This document shows positions 7,071-13,360 of a stretch of DNA of 34,063 nt, one piece after another (position 1 is the first letter of the stretch; every line of letters begins with the position of its first letter). The stretch covers positions 1 through 34,063 of the forward strand of contig JAPOOX010000071.1 of the NCBI GenBank assembly GCA_026713185.1. The letters are read 5' to 3'. The position numbers were made by a program, and so were the translations under genes. The notes beneath the pieces are model-generated. The model did not search any database, was not told where the DNA came from, and was given only the letters and a program-made list of their open reading frames with translations. This DNA comes from Gammaproteobacteria bacterium. Its GTDB lineage: Bacteria > Pseudomonadota > Gammaproteobacteria > Pseudomonadales > Azotimanducaceae.

Positions 7071-7826
7071 TCATGCAGCCAGCTCTTCATCGGTGAATTC
7101 AAGATATCGTTTCAGATAATGGACACCGACATAGAAGGGCAGGGTATCAGCAAGAGCAACACAGAGTTTGAACATGTAGTTGTGCCACATCAGCATGAGC
7201 ATGGCCCCAAGACTTATTGCCCCGGCAAGAAACGAGGCGCCAAAAGTCACAGTGATTACCATAAAGGAGTCGACCCCCTGGCTGATAACGGTACTGCCGT
7301 TATTTCGCAGCCAAAGGTGCTTGCCACCCGTGATTTTTCTCCAGAAGTGGAACATGAACACATCGCAGTACTGGGCGGCGATGTAGGCCATCATGGAGGC
7401 GAATACAGCACCTGAAGTCGTTGCGTACAGCAACGTAAACAGTTCCACGGAATCTTCGACACTGTCGCCATCCGGCAGTGCAATCGATTCTGCCAGATGG
7501 ATGACCTGCCATGGGGGTTGAATCTCCGGTGCAACTGATGGAATAAGACTGGCGATCCAAAGAGTGCCGATGATAAAAAAGTTCAGACCGAGTCCGATAG
7601 TGACCAGGAAGTTTGCCCGCGCCCGGCCATACAGTTCACTGATCAGGTCGGTACACAGAAAAGTCAACGGGTAAGGCAGTACACCCACAGCCAGGCTCAG
7701 GTACCCAAGTTGGATAAAACGGGTTATTCCCAGGATATTCAGCATGGTCATGGCGCACAGGAATATCCCTGCCAACACCAGAAATACCCGTTCACGCCGT
7801 TCTTTAAGTTCTTTTGTGACTTCCAT
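7071..7826 (-). CDS. Queuosine-precursor transporter, YhhQ/VUT family
   Basis: A 251-residue inner-membrane protein with about six hydrophobic helices. The family pattern is seen in PYPLTFLCTDLISELYGRARAN (quoted in part: TFLCTDLISELYGRA) and in the C-terminal helices with DSFMVITVTFGASF. YhhQ proteins import preQ0 or preQ1 for tRNA queuosine. It is the third gene of a minus-strand operon, 20 bases after the SDR stop, with a very strong site GAGGAGG six bases before the ATG at 7826. Its pairing with a PTPS-like gene suggests deazapurine or pterin metabolism, but the PTPS-like partner lacks normal catalytic residues, so a QueD-YhhQ pathway should not be assumed. Confidence 0.85.
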   Translation of the reverse strand: MEVTKELKERRERVFLVLAGIFLCAMTMLNILGITRFIQLGYLSLAVGVLPYPLTFLCTDLISELYGRARANFLVTIGLGLNFFIIGTLWIASLIPSVAPEIQPPWQVIHLAESIALPDGDSVEDSVELFTLLYATTSGAVFASMMAYIAAQYCDVFMFHFWRKITGGKHLWLRNNGSTVISQGVDSFMVITVTFGASFLAGAISLGAMLMLMWHNYMFKLCVALADTLPFYVGVHYLKRYLEFTDEELAA

Positions 7827-7846
7827 TTACTCCTCCTCGTGATGTT

Positions 7847-8545
7847 TCATGACTCAATCTGCCCTAGATTTGCATGCATGACTGCTCCATTAATGACTGG
7901 ATTGTTGGCGGCAAAAAAGATGGCATCAGCAATTTCCCCTGGCTCTATAAGTCTTCCAAAAGCGGATAATCCTGCGATATCGTTCAAAATTTCCTGGTTG
8001 TCTCCAACGTGTGCACGCAACATTTCAGTATCGGTGAATCCCGGACAGATACATGTGGTGTGGATGCCGGTACCCATAAGATCCTGGCAGGTAGCGCGCA
8101 TCATACCAACCAGAGCGTGTTTGCTGGTAATGTAGCTGAAAGTGTTGGCAACTGCTTTTTCCGACAGGGTGGAACCCACATAGATAATGGAAGAGCCAGG
8201 TCGCATTTTTGTAATAAGACAGCGATTCAAAATATGAGGTGCAATCACATTCAGACGCAGCATCCCGGCAAGGATTTTAGTATCAGCGTCTCTGGCGGAA
8301 TCATTTACCATGCGTCCTGCATTGTGTACCAGACTGATTTCACCAGGTTTTATGAGAGTGTTCAACAGTGTAGCCACGTTTGACTCGGTATTTTCATCAC
8401 TCAGATCAATGCTGTAACTCTCAATGCGATCGTCCGGTGGTATTGTTCGGGAAAAGTTGATAATGCGGTAACCAGCATCACAAAACCGCGTTGCAGTGGC
8501 AAGTCCGATACCCTTGCTTGCACCTGTAATAATTAGCGTTTTCAT
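7847..8545 (-). CDS. Short-chain dehydrogenase/reductase, sepiapterin-reductase-like size
   Basis: A 232-residue Rossmann-fold oxidoreductase: cofactor motif TGASKGIG (7-14), HNAG (74-77), catalytic S125, Y138 and K142. It probably uses NADP(H), as FSR follows the second strand. The start is the ATG at 8545, which overlaps the upstream PTPS-like stop by four bases (ATGA) and has AGGA just before it; a longer start at 8557 is possible but less likely. Tight coupling to a PTPS-like gene recalls the PTPS plus sepiapterin reductase or FolM-type pterin reductase pair, so a pterin substrate is a reasonable guess. Substrate not shown by sequence. Confidence 0.85.
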   Translation of the reverse strand: MKTLIITGASKGIGLATATRFCDAGYRIINFSRTIPPDDRIESYSIDLSDENTESNVATLLNTLIKPGEISLVHNAGRMVNDSARDADTKILAGMLRLNVIAPHILNRCLITKMRPGSSIIYVGSTLSEKAVANTFSYITSKHALVGMMRATCQDLMGTGIHTTCICPGFTDTEMLRAHVGDNQEILNDIAGLSAFGRLIEPGEIADAIFFAANNPVINGAVMHANLGQIES

Positions 8546-9039
8546 TCCTGTCGCCACTGGGAACAGCCTGTTTGACCCGGGCTTGAAGAGACTTTCACGG
8601 TCATTTCGACGATTCCCCGGCGATGAAAATCCGGAAGTTCCAGCAGGATTCCCAGCAGATAGTTGGAAAGTTCCTCTACGGTGGTATTGGCAATGGGCAG
8701 TATCGTCAGATCCCTCGCCAGAAAGGGTATGCGTTCATTGTTGAACAGGGCGACCGTGTATACACCGTCCTTTTCCAGACCCAGGTAAGGAGATTTCTCA
8801 GGTAAAATAGTCTGTTCGTCAAGATCATCGCACAAATCGCGCAATGCTGTCTTGATGATACCGTAGTCAAACATAAGGCCATCATCACCGACTGGGGCCG
8901 TGAGTTCGCATTCAACCTGGAAGTTGTGGCCGTGCAGGTTCTCCCGTTCCGTTTTATTGAATATTGTAAAGTGGGCAGCAGAGAATGAATGTGCCTGCTT
9001 ACGAATTTCGATTCGACTGTATCTCTTACGATCGCTCAC
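8542..9039 (-). CDS. Divergent 6-pyruvoyl/6-carboxytetrahydropterin synthase-like protein
   Basis: A 165-residue T-fold protein, longer than QueD (about 120). Three zinc ligands are kept: H23 (SFSAAHF), H36 and H38 (LHGHNF). The catalytic Cys of the CxxxHGH motif is absent; R32 stands there, with E33 beside it as in the ExxHGH pattern of PTPS-III enzymes. The catalytic Asp-His pair reads LDEQ (D74, E75), and the pterin-anchoring Glu near the C-terminus is replaced (VKVSSSPGQ). The start is GTG at 9039 with GAGG seven bases upstream. First gene of a three-gene operon. It may be a PTPS-III enzyme replacing FolB, or a new subfamily acting with the SDR. Confidence 0.82.
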   Translation of the reverse strand: MSDRKRYSRIEIRKQAHSFSAAHFTIFNKTERENLHGHNFQVECELTAPVGDDGLMFDYGIIKTALRDLCDDLDEQTILPEKSPYLGLEKDGVYTVALFNNERIPFLARDLTILPIANTTVEELSNYLLGILLELPDFHRRGIVEMTVKVSSSPGQTGCSQWRQE

Positions 9040-9176
9040 TCAAGTACCTCGGTGTTTTGGAGAAGAGCCTTCAGATGATTGGAATTCCCCGCCATATTAA
9101 CCCAGTCCATGGTCTGATTGCACAAAAGCATGGCATTGATGCACACTGACAGGCTTGAATAAATAAAGGAGATGTC

Positions 9177-9953
9177 ATGCCGCTAACTGAATTAAGTCGC
9201 TCTATACGGGGTGAGGTTGCTATTGTGACCGGCGCCGCTAGTGGTATGGGTCGCGCTACGGCACATCTGTTTGGTGACGAGGGTGCGTGCGTCGCGCTGG
9301 TTGATATCAATGAAGAGCCATTGCAGAAGGTCGTCAGGGAGATGACAGATGTGGGGTATGACGCCAGAGGGTGGAGGCTGGACCTTGCCGATGGAGATGC
9401 GATTTTGTCGGTGGTCAATGAGATCGGGAAACATTTTGGAGGCATTGATATTCTGGTTAATAATGCCGGTATCTCAGCACCCTCATCAATTGATGGCGAT
9501 GAGTACATTTCCGCATGGGACAAATCACTGGCTGTTTTACTGACAGCCCACATGTTGATGATACGCGCCACGCTGCCGTTTATCCGCCAGTCGCCGCACG
9601 GACGGATCGTGAATATTGCGTCAACCGAAGGCTTGGGCGCCACCAGGGGTAACAGTCCTTACTCAACGGCCAAAACCGGCGTGATTGGTTTGACCCGCTC
9701 GTTGGCGGTGGAACTGGGACCAGAAAACATTACCGTAAACTGTGTCTGTCCCGGACCCATACGAACAGGCATGACCGCGGGAATTCCGGAAGAACATAAA
9801 GTGATTTTTGCCAAACGGCGAGTGGCGCTACGCCGTTACGCAGAACCGGAGGAAGTAGCCCATGGGACGTTATCGCTGGTATTACCGGCGGCGCAGTACA
9901 TCACCGGAGTGACTTTGCCGGTGGATGGGGGATTGACTATCCGGAATGCCTGA
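9177..9953 (+). CDS. FabG-like short-chain dehydrogenase/reductase
   Basis: A 258-residue classical SDR. Motifs are TGAASGMG (18-25), an acidic residue after the second strand (LVDIN, suggesting NAD preference), NNAG (95-98), catalytic S149, Y162 and K166, and the C-terminal GVTLPVDGG. A strong site AAAGGAG precedes the ATG at 9177. It is divergent from the PTPS-like operon and convergent with the crotonase gene, so it is probably monocistronic. The substrate is not determinable; the family covers 3-oxoacyl-ACP, hydroxy-acyl-CoA and many alcohols. Confidence 0.9.
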   Translation: MPLTELSRSIRGEVAIVTGAASGMGRATAHLFGDEGACVALVDINEEPLQKVVREMTDVGYDARGWRLDLADGDAILSVVNEIGKHFGGIDILVNNAGISAPSSIDGDEYISAWDKSLAVLLTAHMLMIRATLPFIRQSPHGRIVNIASTEGLGATRGNSPYSTAKTGVIGLTRSLAVELGPENITVNCVCPGPIRTGMTAGIPEEHKVIFAKRRVALRRYAEPEEVAHGTLSLVLPAAQYITGVTLPVDGGLTIRNA

Positions 9954-9966
9954 CTCTGAATTCCTG

Positions 9967-10740
9967 TCAATCCTTGATCCAGGAAGCCCTGCGCTTCTCT
10001 CGAAACGCGGCCATACCTTCGGCGCCTTCGTCAGACCTGAACATGCGGCCACTCCACTTGGAGGTTTCTTCGAATGCTTCCTGCCTCGACAGTTGCGGTA
10101 CGCGACGTACCAGTTTCTTGCACTGTACAACAGCATTGGGACCGCCAAGGTTAATCATGTCTATTTCTTCCTGTACAGCAGCATAAAGTTCCGAATGGGG
10201 AACAGCACGGTGCGCAAAACCCATCTCGACTGCCCGGGTACCTGTAAAGCGTTCGCCGGTAATGAATAGTTTCATACCATGGTGAGTACCCAGTTTGGGC
10301 AGGCACACCACGGAGATAACCGCAGGAATGACGCCGATTCTGACTTCACTGAAACTGAACTGGACTTCCTCCGCGGTAATGACGATATCCGCAGCGCCAA
10401 CCAGACCGAGTCCGCCCGCAAAAGCGGCGCCGTTTACCGCTACAATGACGGGTTTATCGCTGTCCATAATGGCATTCAGTACATCGGAATAGGGAACGGC
10501 ACGGGCACCGGAAATGGTAGATCCCGGTGGACTTTTCAAATCCGCTCCGGCACAGAAGGCAGGGTCGGTACCGGTAATTACAATTGAACGTACATCATCA
10601 TTTTTATTCGATGCAAGCAGATGATCGTACAATTCCGTCACCAGAATCGCTGACAGTGCGTTGCGATTTTCCGGACGGTTCAGCGTGATCCAGGCTGCAC
10701 CATTGTTGATTTTGTATTTTGTTGCTTCAACTGCGACCAT
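9967..10740 (-). CDS. Enoyl-CoA hydratase/isomerase (crotonase) family protein
   Basis: A 257-residue crotonase fold: N-terminal ITLNRPENRNALS, oxyanion-hole elements FCAGADLK and NGAAFAGGLGL, and the region SFSEVRIGVIPAVIS. The first catalytic Glu (SEVRIG) is present, but the second Glu of canonical hydratases, which lies just before the ITGERF segment, is Lys or Leu here. That favours an isomerase, a specialised hydratase or another crotonase reaction over housekeeping beta-oxidation. It has AGAGG before the ATG at 10740. It converges with the SDR at 9177-9953, 13 bases apart. Confidence 0.88.
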   Translation of the reverse strand: MVAVEATKYKINNGAAWITLNRPENRNALSAILVTELYDHLLASNKNDDVRSIVITGTDPAFCAGADLKSPPGSTISGARAVPYSDVLNAIMDSDKPVIVAVNGAAFAGGLGLVGAADIVITAEEVQFSFSEVRIGVIPAVISVVCLPKLGTHHGMKLFITGERFTGTRAVEMGFAHRAVPHSELYAAVQEEIDMINLGGPNAVVQCKKLVRRVPQLSRQEAFEETSKWSGRMFRSDEGAEGMAAFREKRRASWIKD

Positions 10741-10811
10741 TTCGTTTTACCTCTGTATCAATGACGTTTTTTTGATTCAAAAGATGATTTAATTACCTGA
10801 TCTTGCAAACC

Positions 10812-11084
10812 CTACAGGAGCGCCGAGACAATCGATTCCCATTCCGCTTTGAGTTCCAACTCGCAGACGGGTTTTTGTGCTCTTTTATACCAGTGAGCGG
10901 CGTTCGACAGATCGCCTTCCACACGGTGCAGATAGGCATGTACCCAGTAGTTGTCCTGCGACGAGTTTTGAACCAGTTTATGTGCTTTATCCCAGTCGCC
11001 ATTGGCTTCCCACCACAATGCGCTGATGGCTGAATTGGTTGGGTCCGGCTCCTTTGCCATGAATTGATTGAAGTCCGTGGGCAT
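10812..11084 (-). CDS. Small conserved hypothetical protein, single TPR-like repeat
   Basis: A 90-residue protein rich in helix-forming and aromatic residues: SALWWEANGDWDKAHKLVQ and WVHAYLHRVEGDLSNAAHWY read as one or two TPR-like helical pairs, with a C-terminal AEWESIVSALL. I recognise the pattern as a widespread small bacterial family without assigned function. The ATG at 11084 is chosen because GGAG stands eight bases upstream; the longer TTG start at 11105 has no such site. It lies 71 bases upstream of the crotonase gene on the same strand and may share its message. Confidence 0.72.
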   Translation of the reverse strand: MPTDFNQFMAKEPDPTNSAISALWWEANGDWDKAHKLVQNSSQDNYWVHAYLHRVEGDLSNAAHWYKRAQKPVCELELKAEWESIVSALL

Positions 11085-11412
11085 GGTGTTCTCCGAATTG
11101 TTCAAATAATCTATTCAGCGTATCAGAATTTTCACTGCAGACGAAATGCCGGTGTGTGGCTGTTCGTCACATCAGGGTTTTCAACTTCTCTTTCACGGCA
11201 TAACGCACGGCTTCTATGTCTGTAACCAGTCAATTCGAGATGCACAATTTTTCCTTGTCTTTGGAGTAAATTCAGTCCATGCGCTGTGAGAATATCCTCT
11301 AACCGTGAAATGCGTCAATTGGAAAACATTTCCCGGTCTTCCCGGTAATAGCTCTTACTCCACCGGACTCATCCTGACAACCTCTTGTTGAAAGTTCATT
11401 GGTCTGGCTATT
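11085..11412. other. Intergenic region, about 330 bp
   Basis: It separates the divergent small conserved gene and the exported EEP protein. A promoter-like TTGTTG (11385-11390), 18-base spacer, TATTAT (11409-11414) points rightward to the EEP gene. A minus-strand frame open from about 11320 to 11132 has no normal start codon. No repeat, RNA gene or terminator was recognised. Confidence 0.5.
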
Positions 11413-11454
11413 ATGGGTAACTCAGTTGCCTGTTTTTCAACCGATATGGGAGCC

Positions 11455-12543
11455 ATGTTCCAATCTTTCGGAATCAATGTTCCAAGGCCAATTCGCCTGT
11501 TGATGTCAATTTTTCTGGTGTCGATGGCTGGTTATGTATTTGCCGAAGTCATCAGTTCGGACAAAACTGAAGTCAGCATTATGACTTTCAATGTCGAAAA
11601 TCTGTTTGACAATATAGATGACCCAGGTAAGACGGATGAGACTTTCCTTGCCCTGAAGGACAAGCAATCTGCGACCCATAAGCAGGAATGCGGCAAAATT
11701 TCCGTTGAGCGATGGCGTTACCAGTGCCTCTTCTGGGATTGGAATGATGCAGTACTGGATAAAAAACTCAGGGTAATTGCCGCCAGCATCAGGCAGGTTG
11801 GAGAAGGTCGTGGCGCTGATATTATTGCACTGCAGGAAGTTGAAAATATCCGCATTCTTGAACGTTTGCGAGAGAATTACCTTGGGGGGTTGGGCTATCA
11901 ACCTGCCATACTTGTTGAGGGACGCGATCGTCGGGGGATAGATGTGGCATTTTTATCCAGATTGCCGGTTTCGGGTGTTGCTTTGCATGATATTCCGTTT
12001 CCCAATACCGGGGAATCAAGAGTCCAGGATACCCGCGGTATCCTTGAGGCAACTTTCGAATTATCTGATGGAGAAAAACTTGTTGGCTTTGCTGTTCATT
12101 TTCCTGCTCCCTATCATCCGACATTTATGCGAGAGATGGCTTATCACAAGCTGAGCCGGTTAAAGGCGGCATTGGATGCTGGTCAGCCGGCTTTTGCGGC
12201 GGGTGATTTCAATACAACTTCCGAAGAAGACAAGAATAAAAAAATGTTGTCACGTCTGGTGAAACCGGACTGGCAGGTTGTCCATGAAAACTGTGATGGT
12301 TGCAAGGGCACTTCCTATTATCCACCGAAAGACGACTGGTCTTTTCTGGATATGATTCTTTGGTCAAAAGGAGACAGTGCCTGGCGAATGAATACGGGCT
12401 CCGTTCTGATAGCCAATACAACCAGTGCGCAGGTCACACATCAGGGTACCCCCGCAAGATTTGAACTACCTGAAGGCGCCGGTGTGTCCGATCACTGGCC
12501 GTTGGTATTCACGATTACTCTACCTGATCAAGCAGGGATTTAA
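11455..12543 (+). CDS. Exported endonuclease/exonuclease/phosphatase (EEP) family protein
   Basis: A 362-residue DNase-I-like fold protein with an N-terminal signal peptide (PRPIRLLMSIFLVSMAGYVFA) that should send it to the periplasm or outside. Active-site motifs appear in order: TFNVENLFD, ALQEVEN (catalytic Glu), RRGIDVAFLS, FAAGDFNTT and a final SDHWPL (catalytic His). The fold covers nucleases and phosphodiesterases; phosphate scavenging from DNA or lipids is a reasonable guess. Start choice is unsure: ATGs at 11413, 11446 and 11455 are in frame. The first overlaps a promoter-like -10, so a later one is preferred. The 3' end overlaps the convergent NUDIX gene by 29 bases. Confidence 0.85.
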   Translation: MFQSFGINVPRPIRLLMSIFLVSMAGYVFAEVISSDKTEVSIMTFNVENLFDNIDDPGKTDETFLALKDKQSATHKQECGKISVERWRYQCLFWDWNDAVLDKKLRVIAASIRQVGEGRGADIIALQEVENIRILERLRENYLGGLGYQPAILVEGRDRRGIDVAFLSRLPVSGVALHDIPFPNTGESRVQDTRGILEATFELSDGEKLVGFAVHFPAPYHPTFMREMAYHKLSRLKAALDAGQPAFAAGDFNTTSEEDKNKKMLSRLVKPDWQVVHENCDGCKGTSYYPPKDDWSFLDMILWSKGDSAWRMNTGSVLIANTTSAQVTHQGTPARFELPEGAGVSDHWPLVFTITLPDQAGI

Positions 12544-12964
12544 GAAATTTATCCGTGTCAGGCAAGATGTCCGGGTGATGACGTATTTCATCGGGCAGCA
12601 GCCATAGAATTTCCGCGACCTCCGAGGGCCTTGCAACCAGATTGGAATTCAACAACTCGGCATACCAGCCCCAAAGTGTCAAAGGTTTATCCGGTGATTC
12701 GGAATGCCAGACACAGGCTACCGGCCTGATTTTTGCGGACAGCTCCTCTTGCATTTCCCGTATGGCTGTTTCCGCCTGTGTTTCCTGATGGTCGATGCCG
12801 CCTCCCGGAAAAGACACTTTGTGGGGAGCCAGTACATTGGCACTGCGTCTTATCAGCAGCCAGCGGCCATCTGCTCTTCGACAGCCGACGATGACGCCAT
12901 GCAACCTGCCGTCGTCCTGCAGGATTCTGTCCTGCCAGCGGGGCACTTTGTACTGCTCTGTCAT
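12515..12964 (-). CDS. NUDIX hydrolase
   Basis: A 149-residue NUDIX domain. The box fits GX5EX7REX2EE: GGIDHQE, seven residues, RE, then EE, with the last Gly replaced by Ser. It would hydrolyse a nucleoside diphosphate linked to another group, with Mg2+. The start is the ATG at 12964, with AGAGGAA a few bases upstream; the frame stays open to 13114 into the repeat region, but that extension is discarded. Its 3' end runs 29 bases into the convergent EEP gene. Substrate unknown. Confidence 0.9.
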   Translation of the reverse strand: MTEQYKVPRWQDRILQDDGRLHGVIVGCRRADGRWLLIRRSANVLAPHKVSFPGGGIDHQETQAETAIREMQEELSAKIRPVACVWHSESPDKPLTLWGWYAELLNSNLVARPSEVAEILWLLPDEIRHHPDILPDTDKFLKSLLDQVE

Positions 12965-13013
12965 TTCTGTTCCTCTTGAATTCCGGGGACAGTTTACATA
13001 ATTCAGGGTGTTC

Positions 13014-13039
13014 GCAGTTAGCTTTGGAGCATTCATTTG
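13014..13039 (+). repeat. Relic left end of the 147-bp inverted-repeat element
   Basis: These 26 bases match the left terminal repeat of the copy at 13092 with three mismatches and have the left-type GCATTC core. They are joined directly to the tail sequence (13040-13089) that in the full copy follows the right end, so this looks like an internally deleted copy. Confidence 0.7.
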
Positions 13040-13089
13040 TATGTCGGATATTGTGCTTGTTTTGTAGATCGTTTGGTTAACGAGGCTGT
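13040..13089 (+). repeat. 50-bp direct repeat, copy 1 (element tail)
   Basis: It aligns without gaps to 13241-13290 with 41 of 50 bases identical; both contain ATATTGTGCTTGTTT and GAGGCTGT. It ends two bases before the full element at 13092, and its partner starts two bases after that element. Confidence 0.75.
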
Positions 13090-13091
13090 TC

Positions 13092-13238
13092 GCAGATGGC
13101 TTTGGGGCATTCATTTGCTTCAGCGTCTGCGCGTCCCTCCTGGATTCCCGCGCTTCCCCCGAGAGCCTGTAGTCTCTCTCCTCCAGCTCGGCGCTCCGAC
13201 ATTAGGCTTGCGCAAATGAACACCCCAAAGCCATCTGC
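13092..13238 (+). mobile_element. 147-bp inverted-repeat element, full copy A (MITE-like)
   Basis: Terminal inverted repeats of 27 bp (13092-13118 and 13212-13238) match at 25 positions. The left reads GGGGCATTC and the complement of the right GGGGTGTTC at the two differing bases. Inside, GAGAG (13161-13165), an 8-base loop CCTGTAGT and CTCTC (13174-13178) form a hairpin. No coding potential. It is about 90 percent identical to the inverted copy at 33914-34060, which has the same length. It lies between the divergent NUDIX and cytochrome genes. Size and ends resemble Correia/NEMIS-type MITEs, but I see no relation in sequence to any family I know. Confidence 0.85.
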
Positions 13239-13240
13239 TG

Positions 13241-13290
13241 TGTGTCGAATATTGTGCTTGTTTGTTGGCTTGTTTTGTTAATGAGGCTGT
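13241..13290 (+). repeat. 50-bp direct repeat, copy 2 (element tail)
   Basis: Partner of 13040-13089 (41/50 identical). The first 16-20 bases are also recognisable beyond the right end of the copy at 33914-34060 and after the relic at 18671-18721, so they are part of the repeated unit. Confidence 0.75.
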
Positions 13291-13303
13291 GAGCTTTCTT
13301 TGC

Positions 13304-13309
13304 TACACT
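13304..13309 (+). promoter_or_regulatory. Candidate -10 of the multiheme cytochrome gene
   Basis: TACACT preceded by TGC makes an extended -10. It is about 50 bases upstream of the proposed start and downstream of the repeat cluster. No clear -35. Confidence 0.35.
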
Positions 13310-13360
13310 GCCGCTTTCCGGAATTTACGTAAAAAGAGAAGGCAGAAACCTGATGCCATA

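Noticed and set aside
9136-9164. TTGATG-17-ATAAAT promoter for the SDR at 9177
   Set aside because: Its start point would fall on or after the ribosome binding site at about 9166-9171, so it could not serve this gene.
9040-9176. preQ1 or similar riboswitch upstream of the PTPS-like operon
   Set aside because: The divergent gap is short and I could not find a conserved aptamer pattern; a covariance search with the preQ1 models would decide.
11132-11320. Minus-strand open stretch of about 60 codons in the gap before the EEP gene
   Set aside because: No ATG, GTG or TTG in a sensible place, no ribosome binding site and no motif; this length is expected by chance.
13092-13238. Inverted-repeat element as an integron attC site
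   Set aside because: Size and palindromy fit loosely, but the ends lack GTTRRRY and RYYYAAC cores, and no cassette array or integrase is seen.
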